Assembly (NCBI RefSeq): GCF_001747895.1
Contig: NZ_LNNB01000009.1
Location: 744,001-808,000 of the forward strand
Length of the DNA stretch: 64,000 nucleotides
Source: Staphylococcus equorum
GTDB taxonomy: Bacteria > Bacillota > Bacilli > Staphylococcales > Staphylococcaceae
Reading direction: 5' to 3'
The position numbers and the translations under genes are program-made. A model generated the notes under the pieces. It did not search any database, was not told where the DNA came from, and was given only the letters and a program-made list of their open reading frames with translations. Positions within the stretch are counted from its first letter, which is position 1; every line of letters starts with the position of its first letter. Positions 50,929 through 60,623 of this stretch are shown here, piece after piece.

Positions 50929-51159
50929 ATGGATCAAATAATTATTTATACGCAAAATGAATGCCCACCTTGTACTTTTATTAAAAACTATTTGTCAGAT
51001 AAAGGCGTGTTATATAGCGAAAAAAACATCTCAAATTCCAAATATAGAAATGAAATGATAGACTATGATGCTTTCGCCACACCTTTTATCTTGTTGAATA
51101 ATGAGCCGATGTACCAAATTGATATTGATAAAATCAACCGTACTTTAAATATAGAATAA
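50929..51159 (+). CDS. Glutaredoxin-like (NrdH-type) protein
   Basis: A 76-residue thioredoxin-fold protein. The active site is CPPC (Cys12 and Cys15), more like NrdH or thioredoxin-type motifs than the CPYC of classical glutaredoxin. The cis-Pro segment is 'FATPFILLNNEP'. It would reduce disulfides in the cytoplasm; the electron donor is not shown. AGGAAGGA ribosome site. It is divergent from cydA and has its own promoter and terminator. Confidence 0.85.
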   Translation: MDQIIIYTQNECPPCTFIKNYLSDKGVLYSEKNISNSKYRNEMIDYDAFATPFILLNNEPMYQIDIDKINRTLNIE

Positions 51160-51308
51160 TCATCAAACAATGTAGCTATCCTACATTTGAATGAGTAAAT
51201 CTTTCACTTTCTAAACTATATGATTTTTAGTGTTATTACAAAGTTACTGTTTAACAACATGCAATGACTTACTACATTAATTCTTAATTTTTTTAATTCA
51301 TAGCAAAA

Positions 51309-51355
51309 TAAAAAAGCTGATAGCGCCACTATAAGTGGTCTATCAGCTTTTTTCG
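51309..51355. terminator. Bidirectional terminator, glutaredoxin / ptsI
   Basis: AAAAAGCTGATAG / CTATCAGCTTTTT with an inner CCACT/AGTGG stem. Confidence 0.92.
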
Positions 51356-51380
51356 AACTCAAATGTTCAATTATTATTTA

Positions 51381-53096
51381 TTATTTAGCATATTGCTCAA
51401 CTAGTTCTTGTACTTCTTCAGAAGTTGCACAATTAATTGCTCTTTGTGACAATTCTTCCATTTCATTTTGGCTTAAACCTTTGATTTGACGACGCGCTTT
51501 AAGTACTGATGTAGCACTCATTGAGAATTCATCTAATCCTAAGCCTAATAGTAATGGAATAGCGATTTCGTCGCCTGCCATTTCGCCACACATACCAGTC
51601 CATTTACCTTCTTTATGTGATGCTTCGATCACTTGTTTTACTAAACGTAAAATTGAAGGATTGTATGGTTGATACAAGTATGAAACGCGTTCAGACATGC
51701 GGTCAGCCGCCATTGTATATTGAATTAAATCATTCGTTCCAATACTGAAGAAGTCAACTTCTTTTGCGAAGACATCTGCTAATGCAGCAGTTGAAGGAAT
51801 TTCAACCATGATACCTAATTCAATATCATCAGAAACTTCTGTACCTTCTTGTTTTAAGTTTTCTTTTTCTTCAAGTAATAATGCTTTAGCATCACGGAAC
51901 TCATTGATTGTTGCAACCATTGGGAACATGATATTTAATTTACCGTAAACAGATGCACGTAATAATGCACGAAGTTGCGGTCTGAAAATATCAGGTTGGT
52001 CTAAACATAAACGAATCGCACGATAACCTAAGAATGGATTCATTTCTTCAGGTAGATTCAAATATGGTAACTCTTTATCGCCACCGATATCTAATGTACG
52101 TACAACAACACGTTTATCTTCCATCGTTTCTAAAACTTTTTTATAGGCTTCAAATTGTTCATCTTCAGTAGGCATTTCATCTCTACCCATATATAAAAAT
52201 TCCGTACGATATAAACCAATACCTTCTGCACCATTTTCAATAACACCTTTTAAATCATTAGGTGTACCGATGTTTGCAGCTAATTCAGCATGTTTACCGT
52301 CAATTGTTTTTGTTTCTTCATTGCGCAATTTTTGTAATTCTTTTTTATCTTCGAAGAAACGTTCACGTTTATTTTCATAAGCGATCACTTCATCATCTGT
52401 AGGATCAATAATTACTTCACCAGTTAATCCATCAACGATAATCATATCGCCTTGTTTAACGTCTTTAGTAATAGATTTTGTACCTACAACTGCAGGAATT
52501 TCTAAAGAACGGCTCATAATTGCTGAGTGTGATGTTCTTCCACCAATATTTGTTACAAAGCCTTGCACGAATTCTTTATTTAATTGAGCAGTATCTGAAG
52601 GTGTTAAATCGTTTCCGATTATAACAACGCTTTCATCAATGATACTTGGGTTTGGTAACTCTACACCTAAAATATGTGCTAACACACGTTTAGAAACGTC
52701 ACGGATATCAGCAGCACGTTCTTTCATGTATTCATTATCCATATTTTCAAATATAGTAATGAATTGTCCAGTTACTTCAGATAATGCAGTTGGTGCGTTA
52801 ACTTGGTCATTTTTAATCTTGTCTTCAATCGGTTGAATTAACTCTGGATCATCTAAAACTAATAAATGAGCATCAAAAATTGCTGCTTTATCAGCACCTA
52901 GATTTTTTTCAGCGTTATTTCTTATTTTTGTTAATTCAACTTTAGATGTTTCGATGGCATCATTGAACTTAGCAATTTCAGCGTCGGTATCTGTAATCTT
53001 TTCACTATTATATGAAAGATCTGGTTCAACTAATAAATATGCTTTGGCAATCGCTACACCATCAGATGCAGCAATACCATTTATATAGTTAGACAT
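51381..53096 (-). CDS. ptsI: PTS enzyme I
   Basis: Phosphoenolpyruvate-protein phosphotransferase, first step of all PTS sugar uptake. The 571-residue cytoplasmic protein has the HPr-binding helical domain (about 30-140). The phosphorylated His190 lies in '[21 protein letters not shown]' (two halves of one signature). The C-terminal PEP-binding barrel includes '[14 protein letters not shown]', '[12 protein letters not shown]' and the catalytic Cys in 'GMCGEMAGD'. It starts 1 base after the ptsH stop. Confidence 0.97.
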   Translation of the reverse strand: MSNYINGIAASDGVAIAKAYLLVEPDLSYNSEKITDTDAEIAKFNDAIETSKVELTKIRNNAEKNLGADKAAIFDAHLLVLDDPELIQPIEDKIKNDQVNAPTALSEVTGQFITIFENMDNEYMKERAADIRDVSKRVLAHILGVELPNPSIIDESVVIIGNDLTPSDTAQLNKEFVQGFVTNIGGRTSHSAIMSRSLEIPAVVGTKSITKDVKQGDMIIVDGLTGEVIIDPTDDEVIAYENKRERFFEDKKELQKLRNEETKTIDGKHAELAANIGTPNDLKGVIENGAEGIGLYRTEFLYMGRDEMPTEDEQFEAYKKVLETMEDKRVVVRTLDIGGDKELPYLNLPEEMNPFLGYRAIRLCLDQPDIFRPQLRALLRASVYGKLNIMFPMVATINEFRDAKALLLEEKENLKQEGTEVSDDIELGIMVEIPSTAALADVFAKEVDFFSIGTNDLIQYTMAADRMSERVSYLYQPYNPSILRLVKQVIEASHKEGKWTGMCGEMAGDEIAIPLLLGLGLDEFSMSATSVLKARRQIKGLSQNEMEELSQRAINCATSEEVQELVEQYAK

Positions 53097-53097
53097 A

Positions 53098-53364
53098 TTA
53101 TTTAGTTAATCCTTCTTTAGATAAAATCTCAGTGATTGCTTCGATTGCGTCTTTTTCATCGCTACCATCAGCGTAGATAGTGATTTCAGCATCTTTACCT
53201 ACACCTAAACTCATAACACCCATGATTGATTTCAAGTTAACTTTTTTACCGTTATATTCTAATTGAATATCTGAATCAAATTTTGAGGCAGTTTGAACAA
53301 GCATTGTCGCTGGACGAGCGTGAATACCTGTTTCATCGATAATTACATATGATTTTTGTTCCAT
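53098..53364 (-). CDS. ptsH: PTS phosphocarrier protein HPr
   Basis: The 88-residue small carrier that moves phosphate from enzyme I to sugar-specific EIIs. His15 is in '[12 protein letters not shown]', and Ser46, the HPr kinase target for carbon catabolite control, is in '[14 protein letters not shown]'. Both are at standard positions. GAAGGAG ribosome site. ptsH and ptsI form the classic two-gene operon. Confidence 0.98.
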   Translation of the reverse strand: MEQKSYVIIDETGIHARPATMLVQTASKFDSDIQLEYNGKKVNLKSIMGVMSLGVGKDAEITIYADGSDEKDAIEAITEILSKEGLTK

Positions 53365-53527
53365 AATTTATTTCTCCTTCGTATAGTTAGAATCGTTAGT
53401 TTATTATAAAACCTAACATAGTTTTATATAATAAGATTACCAAATTATATATATAAATTCAATTCCTTGCACCCATGTCATGACAATATTCAGCGATTAT
53501 TTAACAATTTGTGAAAACGCTGTAGTT

Positions 53528-54070
53528 TTACACGAGTGATTTAACAACTTTTTCACATTTTTGGATATGATCATTGCCTATTTTTTTCATGAAATAATAA
53601 CTTATAGAAGCAGTGATTGCTTGACCTACTACTGGGAACCATTTCGTTTGTTTTGCTGCAGTACGTTTCGCTACATCACGAATAACTACTTTGAGGATAG
53701 CACTTGATACTTTTTTACCGATAAATTGACTACCTTGAATTGCCGCCGTAGTTAGCACACGTTCTTTCATGTCGTCTCCCATTGTATTAACTTGTTTATG
53801 ATCAAGACCATAAATCTTATTTACGTCCTCGATAACATCTTTCATAAGTTTAATATCTACACTGAAACCTAAACCTGGAATAGGTACTACACTTACGCCA
53901 GATGATAGCATTGATTTTTTTCTCACTAAAGCCTCTGCACGTTGGCGACGCTCTTCAATTTCGTTATATGTTGATGGTATACTACCTTTATTTTTTATAT
54001 CTTCTATATTTAAAACTTTGTTTCCTACTTTTTGTGTAACGTTATTTGTGATTTTATTTTTAAAACCCAT
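53528..54070 (-). CDS. DUF697-like conserved protein
   Basis: A 180-residue protein with an N-terminal charged region (1-60) and a segment 'GVSVVPIPGLGFSVDIKLMKDVIEDVN' that resembles the hydrophobic hairpin of DUF697 (YcjF-type) proteins. A second Ala/Gly-rich hydrophobic stretch lies near 'WFPVVGQAITASISYYFMKK'. It may associate with the membrane. ATG 54070 has AAGGAG 8 bases upstream. It sits between ptsH and a methyltransferase gene. Function unknown. Confidence 0.7.
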   Translation of the reverse strand: MGFKNKITNNVTQKVGNKVLNIEDIKNKGSIPSTYNEIEERRQRAEALVRKKSMLSSGVSVVPIPGLGFSVDIKLMKDVIEDVNKIYGLDHKQVNTMGDDMKERVLTTAAIQGSQFIGKKVSSAILKVVIRDVAKRTAAKQTKWFPVVGQAITASISYYFMKKIGNDHIQKCEKVVKSLV

Positions 54071-54127
54071 TATATTCACTCCTTAGTAATTTCTATACAC
54101 TAAGAATAATACCCGTTTTTTCACACT

Positions 54128-55297
54128 TTACTGTATTTTTACAAAAATCGCTTTTAAATATTTTGAAGGTTTGTAGTGTGCATGCGTTTTAAAATCTTTT
54201 GGTAAGCCCATAACATCAATAATTTCAAAGTCCACTTCTTCTTTAGTTAACGTTTCCGTAACTACATTTTTAAATGCTTTTAATGAAAATGTACTGTTGT
54301 TTGTACATAATAGTAATGTACCTTCAGGACCTAGTATATCCAGTGCACTAACGATTAATTTATCGTAGTCTTTTAATACAGAAAATGTTTTTTTCTTGTT
54401 TCTCGCAAAACTTGGTGGATCAATCACAATTGTATCGTAGAAGAAATCATGACGACGTGCATAATTATAGAAATTAAAAGTATCCATAACATAAATATAT
54501 TGTGACGCCGGGTCTATAGAATTTAAACCGAAATTACTTTCAGTAAGCGCACGAGAGCGGTTAGCTAAATCAACACTTGTTGTCATCTCTGCATTATCTG
54601 CAGCTACAACTGAGAATGCCCCTGTATAACTGAATAAGTTTAGTAAATTTTTATCTTGCGCGTATTGCTCTTTTAATTTCTTTCTTACTTCTCTTTGATC
54701 TAAAAAGATACCTGTCATAGGTCCATCGTTTAAATGTACATTGTAAAATGTGAAGTTTTCTTCGATGACAATTGGAAATTCTGGTGCATCTCCGTCAACG
54801 AAGCCACCTTCTACAGCGGCATCTTTAAAACGTAATTTTTCAAAAATTGACGTATAACCGAATATTGCTTTCAGTGCACTCAAAATATTATAACGGAACT
54901 TATAGATTCCTTTAGAATACCATTGAACTAAGTAATGACCATTGTAGTTGTCGATTGTGAGACCACCAACACCATCACCTTCGCCGTTAAATACTCTAAA
55001 TGCATTTGTGCCCTCTACATTATAAAAATATTCACGTTCTTTTTTCGCAATATCAAATAATTTTTCAAAAAATTGTGTATTAACCACTTCATCACGTGAG
55101 TAACTCAATACCCAACCGATGCCTTTATGTTGACGTCCAACATACGCAGTTGCAATATACTGATCTTTATCATTTAGTAGCTGAAATAAATCTCCTTCAT
55201 GTAAGTGATCATGTGCGTAAATATCATCTTCACTTACCAATGGATATTCATTTAAATATTTTGTTTCTTTACCTCTATTTAATGTGGCAGTTTTCAT
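54128..55297 (-). CDS. PUA-domain class I SAM methyltransferase (RlmI-like)
   Basis: A 389-residue protein of the RlmI/YwbD type, which methylates C5 of a cytosine in 23S rRNA. An N-terminal PUA domain (about 1-80) and central domain precede the Rossmann methyltransferase (about 190-389). Motifs seen are 'GIFLDQREVRKKL', SAM-binding 'NLFSYTGAFSVVAADN', 'VDLANRSRALTESNF', and 'TIVIDPPSFARNKKK' (DPP catalytic loop). The exact rRNA position is inference. AAAGG is about 12 bases before the ATG. Confidence 0.88.
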   Translation of the reverse strand: MKTATLNRGKETKYLNEYPLVSEDDIYAHDHLHEGDLFQLLNDKDQYIATAYVGRQHKGIGWVLSYSRDEVVNTQFFEKLFDIAKKEREYFYNVEGTNAFRVFNGEGDGVGGLTIDNYNGHYLVQWYSKGIYKFRYNILSALKAIFGYTSIFEKLRFKDAAVEGGFVDGDAPEFPIVIEENFTFYNVHLNDGPMTGIFLDQREVRKKLKEQYAQDKNLLNLFSYTGAFSVVAADNAEMTTSVDLANRSRALTESNFGLNSIDPASQYIYVMDTFNFYNYARRHDFFYDTIVIDPPSFARNKKKTFSVLKDYDKLIVSALDILGPEGTLLLCTNNSTFSLKAFKNVVTETLTKEEVDFEIIDVMGLPKDFKTHAHYKPSKYLKAIFVKIQ

Positions 55298-55441
55298 AAA
55301 ATTATGTCAGCCTTTCTACTATTTTTTTATATTTATCTGTCGCTTACCTATTTTATCATTTCAAGTACATCGTAACATCATTAATATTCATTTAACTCAA
55401 ACGTTTTGACTAAGTATTTGTCATTCTTAAACTTTCTTAAT

Positions 55442-55480
55442 AAAAAAACCTATCTTCCAACCGATTGGAAGATAGGTTCG
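55442..55480 (-). terminator. Terminator of the auxA-type gene
   Basis: AACCTATCTTCCAA / TTGGAAGATAGGTT 14-bp perfect stem, 4-base loop, then T7 on the minus strand. Confidence 0.95.
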
Positions 55481-55501
55481 TTAAACAACATTATTAAGTT
55501 T

Positions 55502-56803
55502 TTAATCTCTAGAAGGTTCTCGTAATTTAATTATAAACGCTACTACAATTGCAATTAACATCATAACTAAAATCGGTGTAATGAATATTGAAAGTAATAA
55601 TCCGTGAACCATAATATTCATAAATTCAGTAAATAATTTAAAGAATAATAAACTTACCATAAATAATTGTAGATAATAAAATCGACCTTTCAAATAATTC
55701 GTCAATGTCGTTAAAATATAAATAATGATGATAATCATTAAGATGAACAACGTTATCCATTCAATGACATATTGCGTTTGGCCAATCTCCCAATTACCAG
55801 AAACAAATAATGAATTTCTATTATTAAATTCAATTAATGTGAAGAATAATAAAACCGCGCCACAAAATAATTCTACATAACTAGGTTTAATCCATTTTGG
55901 TTTCTTCATCCAATTTGGAACATCATCTTCTTGTATATCAATAATATTCTTCCATTTTTCAATAAATTTATCTTTCTTATCTCTGGCTTTCTGAATATCT
56001 ACACTTCTACGAGTCTTACGCGTAAATTCTGTCGTTTTGTCTTGTAAAGTTTTCCAACGTTCCATCGTTTGGTTCGTTACAGTGTCTTTACTCGTTCTAG
56101 ATAATTCTGGTTCTTCTTCGCCTAATTCCTGTTTTGTTAATGGTAATGATCTTCTTAAGAATAAGAAATTCCAAATTGACATTTGTCCCAGTAACCACAT
56201 AATTATGAAAAATGTGTTAACGCTTAAGATGTCAATTGGTATAATTTCATCACTCTCAATTCTTCCATATAACACCAATTGTGTTATCAAATAACTAAAC
56301 CCATAACTGAAAATAATCCATAAATAATGATATTTTCTATGTTCTTTATTTAACTCATCTTTATAAACGATATAACCAATGTGAATCACAAATGGTATTA
56401 CGAAAATAATAGCGAAAAAACTATAAACTTGGGTCATCAAGATTAGCGTTATGATAAAGAAGAGAATACCAATAACTAAAAAGAATATTGAAATATCGTA
56501 GTCATATCGTGTTGTTCTAAATAAAGTCATTCCTAGCATAATTAATCCAATGCCAAATATAATTATTAAAATGGCGCTAACTACTGGAAAATTCCCTATG
56601 TAATTGCTCATTACCCTAATTATTTCAGCAAAAAATGCGTTTATAAAATCCCATACATTATGAATGTGTAAATCAATTTTACCTTTGCCATTTAATTTAT
56701 GAATCATTGGTAAATTAATTAAAATGATGAGACCTGTGAAAAGCGAAACGATGCCTATAATATAACTATATAATATCTCAGCGTGTTTCTTCATAAAAGA
56801 CAT
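55502..56803 (-). CDS. auxA: Polytopic membrane protein, probable AuxA
   Basis: A 433-residue protein with about nine membrane helices. A first block of six or seven lies in residues 8-215, a hydrophilic loop of about 90 basic residues follows (220-310, 'TEFTRKTRRSVDIQKARDK'), then helices near 315-335, 355-380 and two at the C-terminus. By position, three genes from ptsH, it corresponds to S. aureus AuxA (SAUSA300_0980 as I recall), a factor that stabilises lipoteichoic acid and supports beta-lactam resistance. ATG 56803 has GAGGTG 6 bases upstream. The symbol is inferred from synteny. Confidence 0.65.
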   Translation of the reverse strand: MSFMKKHAEILYSYIIGIVSLFTGLIILINLPMIHKLNGKGKIDLHIHNVWDFINAFFAEIIRVMSNYIGNFPVVSAILIIIFGIGLIMLGMTLFRTTRYDYDISIFFLVIGILFFIITLILMTQVYSFFAIIFVIPFVIHIGYIVYKDELNKEHRKYHYLWIIFSYGFSYLITQLVLYGRIESDEIIPIDILSVNTFFIIMWLLGQMSIWNFLFLRRSLPLTKQELGEEEPELSRTSKDTVTNQTMERWKTLQDKTTEFTRKTRRSVDIQKARDKKDKFIEKWKNIIDIQEDDVPNWMKKPKWIKPSYVELFCGAVLLFFTLIEFNNRNSLFVSGNWEIGQTQYVIEWITLFILMIIIIIYILTTLTNYLKGRFYYLQLFMVSLLFFKLFTEFMNIMVHGLLLSIFITPILVMMLIAIVVAFIIKLREPSRD

Positions 56804-56990
56804 ACCATTCACCTCAAAGTTATTATATATTAACATTTAGCTCTTGTCTTTAATAATCTCAATAAATAAGTCTATAGTATGATATAAATTAGTTGTATAG
56901 TCAAATTTCCACATATACCTTTACTCTAAACAATTTATTTAATATTACTTTTAATTTTACAGTTTTCTCCTCCATTTTTTAAGTACTTTT

Positions 56991-57016
56991 GTTTAGCCCT
57001 TTGCTCTTCGTGGTAT
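56991..57016 (+). promoter_or_regulatory. Sigma-B-type promoter of the 57-kb small gene
   Basis: GTTTAG (56991-56996) and TGGTAT (57011-57016) each match the sigma-B consensus GTTTAA / GGGTAT at 5 of 6 positions, with a 14-base spacer. The start of transcription would be about 35 bases before the coding start. Confidence 0.65.
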
Positions 57017-57058
57017 TTAGGTTGTATAGATGATTAAACATGAAGGAGTGTTTTGTTT

Positions 57059-57193
57059 ATGAGCAAAGAAGAATTAAATAAAAAAGCAGCTGAAAAAGCT
57101 AAAGAAACTGAAGATAAATTAAAAGATGAAAAAGATTCATCTGAAAAAAATAGCGAAGAAACGCAAAAAAATATTCAAGATACTTTTGATTAA
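57059..57193 (+). CDS. 44-residue charged protein, likely stress-induced
   Basis: A short gene starting MSKEELNKKAAEKAKETEDK and ending KNIQDTFD. Nearly half of the residues are Lys, Glu or Asp; there are no aromatic residues except one Phe, and no Cys. It looks helical or disordered. AAGGAGTG lies 9 bases before the ATG. Together with a sigma-B-like promoter and a strong terminator it forms a complete monocistronic unit, so I believe it is real. Similar small hydrophilic proteins are common in sigma-B regulons. Function unknown. Confidence 0.75.
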   Translation: MSKEELNKKAAEKAKETEDKLKDEKDSSEKNSEETQKNIQDTFD

Positions 57194-57244
57194 TAAAAGT
57201 ATCACTTAGACATCAATACCTGTGTCTGGCTTAATTATTATACT

Positions 57245-57273
57245 AGTAGTAGCTATTTGATAGCTATTCTACT
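57245..57273. other. Hairpin between the 44-residue gene and its terminator
   Basis: AGTAGTAGCTAT and ATAGCTATTCTACT pair with a two-base bulge and a very short loop; no T run follows. May protect the 3' end or be a remnant terminator. Confidence 0.5.
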
Positions 57274-57278
57274 TTGTG

Positions 57279-57328
57279 GGAGCGAAAATGCAGAATCAAA
57301 TTTTTGATTGCTGTTTCGCTCTTTTTTT
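57279..57328 (+). terminator. Terminator of the 44-residue gene
   Basis: GAGCGAAA / TTTCGCTC outer stem, inner AATCAAA/TTTGATT, then T7. Same design as the pdh terminator. Confidence 0.88.
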
Positions 57329-57499
57329 AGTTTTCTGCCATATTCCCTCACTTTCCGCCTAACATGAAACATATAGTTTTTTTAAAGTAGTGGAAGGCTA
57401 AATATATTTTAAAAATACATAATATTTTTGATTAGCTTCATTTACAACCTTGACAGAAGTGATTAAAAATCATACATTAGAGTTAAATTAAATAATCAT

Positions 57500-57588
57500 T
57501 CGCACTAGGGGTGTTTAGTGACTGAGATGAGGTATACCCTCAAACCCTTTGAACCTGATCTAGATTAAACTAGCGTAGGAAAGTGTAC
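57500..57588 (+). promoter_or_regulatory. TPP riboswitch (THI element)
   Basis: The aptamer has the classic landmarks in order: CACTAGGGGTG, CTGAGATGAGG, ACCCTTTGAACCTGATCT, and TAGCGTAGGAAAGTG closing the P1 helix (CACT with AGTG). It precedes an intrinsic terminator and the ykoEDC genes, so thiamine pyrophosphate should shut off transcription of this transporter. Confidence 0.97.
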
Positions 57589-57628
57589 TGCGATACTTAT
57601 TAAAAGATGGTATCCGTATGCCTGTATT

Positions 57629-57668
57629 TAACGCGCACCTTTCTAGAAGGTTGTGCGTTTTTTTATAT
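57629..57668 (+). terminator. Riboswitch expression-platform terminator
   Basis: ACGCGCACCTT / AAGGTTGTGCGT stem with a 5-base loop and T8, 14 bases before the ykoE-type start. It is the switchable terminator of the TPP element. Confidence 0.93.
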
Positions 57669-57681
57669 AGGAGGAGTATAT

Positions 57682-58257
57682 ATGTCAAAAGGATTAAAAC
57701 TTTCTGAGATACTAGTAACTGTATTAATAGCAGTAGTTTTCGCCGTCATTTATAACATTTGGAATTTTGTCTATAAAGCACTACAAGTTACAGGGCTTCA
57801 TTTTGAAGAACTAACTTACGGAGCCTGGTTTATGGCAGCTATTGTAGCTTATCTTATTATTCCAAAAGCAGGTATCGCTATTTTAGCCGAATTTGCTGCA
57901 GGTGCTGGTGAAACGATTGTCATGGGCCGTTTTGATATTGCTACAATGGTTTATGCTTTAATACAAGGATTAGCATGTGAACTCATCTTTGCGCTTTTCA
58001 GATATAAATCTCGCTCAGCAATGGTTGCAATGTTAGCCGGTTTCTTGGCTTCAGTATCAACATTGCCATTAGATTTTGCTTATGGTTATCTCGGTGAAAT
58101 AGCTGGTTGGAACCTTGCATTATATATAGTATTTAGACTTATAAGTGGAATTGTCGTAGCAGGCCTTTTATCTTACTATATTGTGAAAGCCTTAGATCAA
58201 ACTGGTGTCACTAAATTATTCAGACCTGCAACTCAGAGCGATTACGACAATTTATAA
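57682..58257 (+). CDS. ykoE: ECF transporter S component, YkoE family
   Basis: A 191-residue membrane protein with about five or six helices, the substrate-binding subunit of a YkoEDC energy-coupling-factor transporter for thiamine or its hydroxymethylpyrimidine precursor. It starts MSKGLKLSEILVTVLIAVVF; 'GAWFMAAIVAYLIIPKAGIAILAEFAAGAGE' is the family's conserved region (two adjacent segments). AGGAGGAG precedes the ATG; the longer frame would run through the riboswitch terminator and is rejected. Regulation by TPP supports the substrate class. Confidence 0.92.
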   Translation: MSKGLKLSEILVTVLIAVVFAVIYNIWNFVYKALQVTGLHFEELTYGAWFMAAIVAYLIIPKAGIAILAEFAAGAGETIVMGRFDIATMVYALIQGLACELIFALFRYKSRSAMVAMLAGFLASVSTLPLDFAYGYLGEIAGWNLALYIVFRLISGIVVAGLLSYYIVKALDQTGVTKLFRPATQSDYDNL

Positions 58258-58269
58258 GGAGCAATAAAC

Positions 58270-59691
58270 TTGATAGTCACAAAAAAATTACGTTTAAAAT
58301 ACCCTAACGGTCATAATAAAATATTTGATAATTTAACCCTTCATATAAAAGACAAAGAAAAAGTATTGCTCTTAGGTCCTTCTGGTTCAGGTAAAAGTAC
58401 GTTATTAAACGTTTTAAGTGGTATCGTTCCTAATCTTATAGATTTACCTATGAAATATGATGAATTACAAATTGATGAGGATTGTGGTGTTATTTTTCAA
58501 GATCCAGACACTCAATTTTGTATGCCTAAAGTATATGAGGAACTCGCTTTTGTTTTAGAAAACTTGCGTGTACCACGCGATGAAATGGAAAGCCGTATTC
58601 AATCTGCCTTATCAGCAGTAGATTTAAATGTCGATGAAAATCAACATATTAATCAATTAAGCGGTGGAATGAAACAAAAATTAGCAATTGCAGAAACTTT
58701 GTTGCAACAAGCAAACACCCTATTCTTAGATGAACCAACAGCAATGCTAGATGTTGATGCAACTGCGGATTTATGGCAAAAAATAAAAGCATTGTGGCAT
58801 GACCAAACTGTATTAATTGTAGAGCACAAAGTAGAACATATTTGGCAACATGTTGATCGTGTCATTCTATTAAATTATGATGGTGCCATAATAGCCGATG
58901 CACCTCCTAATAAGATATTGCATGACTATGAGCATCTATTAACGGAATATGGTGTGTGGCATCCTAATGCTTGGCAATCCGCCCCACCATCATTAAAAAC
59001 ACAACATGTTTCAACTACGCAACAATCAGATGATACCTTTAAATTTAAAAACGGCTTGATTAAACGAGGTAAACAGCAACTGATTAACATATCAGAATTA
59101 AACATTTGTGCTGGCGAATGGATCACCATCACTGGCTCAAATGGTAGCGGCAAAACTTCCTTATTAGAATCGATGATGCAACTCATTAAATATGATGGGA
59201 AAATGTATTTTAACAATCATGCATTATCAAAAATTAAAACTGCCGCAAAGCATATGTATTTAGTTTATCAAAATCCCGAATTACAATTTATTACTCATTC
59301 TGTATATGATGAAATTTACATTCAATATAAGAATAAAACACGTTCAACTGTTGAAGCTGAGCGAGAAACACAGAATATGCTTGAAATACTTAATTTACAA
59401 GCAGTTAAATCACAACATCCATATGAACTGTCTATGGGTCAAAAAAGACGTCTAAGCGTTGCAATTGCTCTAAGTTCATCTTCTGACTTTATTTTACTTG
59501 ATGAACCTACCTTTGGTCTCGACAGTCATAATACATTTAACCTTATTAAATTATTCCAAACACGTATACAAAATGGACAAACGATTGTAATGGTAACGCA
59601 TGATTCAGAAATTATTGCACGGTATCCAACCCGAAGACTCCATGTCGATCAACATCAATTAACTGAACTAAAGGGTGATACTTATGTTTGA
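58270..59691 (+). CDS. ykoD: ECF transporter double ATPase, YkoD family
   Basis: A 473-residue protein with two fused ABC ATPase domains. The first has GPSGSGKS (Walker A, residues 34-41), 'LSGGMKQKLAIAE' and 'LFLDEPTAMLD'; the second has GSNGSGKT, 'LSMGQKRRLSVAIAL' and 'ILLDEPTFGLD'. The second signature, LSMGQ, departs from the consensus LSGGQ. The start is TTG 58270 with AAGGAG 8 bases upstream. It energises YkoE with YkoC. Confidence 0.93.
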   Translation: MIVTKKLRLKYPNGHNKIFDNLTLHIKDKEKVLLLGPSGSGKSTLLNVLSGIVPNLIDLPMKYDELQIDEDCGVIFQDPDTQFCMPKVYEELAFVLENLRVPRDEMESRIQSALSAVDLNVDENQHINQLSGGMKQKLAIAETLLQQANTLFLDEPTAMLDVDATADLWQKIKALWHDQTVLIVEHKVEHIWQHVDRVILLNYDGAIIADAPPNKILHDYEHLLTEYGVWHPNAWQSAPPSLKTQHVSTTQQSDDTFKFKNGLIKRGKQQLINISELNICAGEWITITGSNGSGKTSLLESMMQLIKYDGKMYFNNHALSKIKTAAKHMYLVYQNPELQFITHSVYDEIYIQYKNKTRSTVEAERETQNMLEILNLQAVKSQHPYELSMGQKRRLSVAIALSSSSDFILLDEPTFGLDSHNTFNLIKLFQTRIQNGQTIVMVTHDSEIIARYPTRRLHVDQHQLTELKGDTYV

Positions 59692-60490
59692 GATATGGAA
59701 AAAACACTATTCATTTGTTGACGACGTCAACATTATTACTAAATTAGCAATGGCAGTCATTTTGTTTTTCTTTGTTATCTTTGTACATCAATTTGATTAC
59801 ATGCTCTATATAATGTTATTAATGTTGATATTTCTACTTTTATTTAATGGATTGCAATTCAAAATCACTTTTATTTTCATACTTTTTACTATCACTTTTA
59901 GTTTGATATCTGCTTTATTCATGATTTTCTATGGTGATGGCACACATACAATATTTAAATTAGGCTTTATTCAAATTACTACCGAAAGTTTATATCGTGG
60001 TTTGCACTTAGCAATGCGTACGACAACCATTTCTCTTTTTGGAATTTTAATTGCCTTCACATCACAAATCGTCATGATTTTTTATAGTCTTATGCAACAT
60101 CTCAAAGTTAAACCTAAAATAGCATATGCATTTATGGCAGCAATTAGAATGGTTCCTTTAATGTTCACTTCATTATTTCAACTCAGAAAATCATTGAAAA
60201 TGCGCTATCAAATGATTGATTCACGTAATTACAGAGGCTTTAAACGTTTAAAACATCTTGTAATACCACTACTAAGTCAAAACATTAGAAAAGCGCATCA
60301 ATTATCAGTTGCTATGGAGAAGAAAGGATTTAAAGACGGACCTAGAACATACTATTATTATGCACCTTTCTCGTATAAAGATCTTTTATTAATCGTAGTT
60401 GTAAGTTCTATTTTAATTGTTGCATATTTCCTAGCACAATATGTTCCAATCACAGGAATTAATGATGTGCGTATTTCAAGTATTTACTAA
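59684..60490 (+). CDS. ykoC: ECF transporter T component, YkoC family
   Basis: A 268-residue membrane protein, the transmembrane coupling subunit (EcfT). It has about five helices and the two cytoplasmic Ala-Arg-Gly-type coupling helices, here 'DSRNYRGFKRLKH' and 'SVAMEKKGFKDGPR'. ATG 59684 has AAGGGTGAT upstream and lies 8 bases inside the end of ykoD, so the genes overlap. It completes the TPP-controlled operon. Confidence 0.92.
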   Translation: MFEIWKKHYSFVDDVNIITKLAMAVILFFFVIFVHQFDYMLYIMLLMLIFLLLFNGLQFKITFIFILFTITFSLISALFMIFYGDGTHTIFKLGFIQITTESLYRGLHLAMRTTTISLFGILIAFTSQIVMIFYSLMQHLKVKPKIAYAFMAAIRMVPLMFTSLFQLRKSLKMRYQMIDSRNYRGFKRLKHLVIPLLSQNIRKAHQLSVAMEKKGFKDGPRTYYYYAPFSYKDLLLIVVVSSILIVAYFLAQYVPITGINDVRISSIY

Positions 60491-60520
60491 ATTACATTAC
60501 TGTCCATGTAATTTAAACAC

Positions 60521-60569
60521 AAAAGCGTTAAGACAAAACTTAAACCACTTTGTCTTAACGCTTTTTTGA
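60521..60569. terminator. Bidirectional terminator, ykoC / purD
   Basis: AAAAGCGTTAAGACAAA / TTTGTCTTAACGCTTTT, 17-bp perfect stem, A and T flanks. Confidence 0.95.
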
Positions 60570-60623
60570 TAACTTATTCAATTTATATAATTCAAAATAT
60601 CTATATATAAATTACTTTAATTG

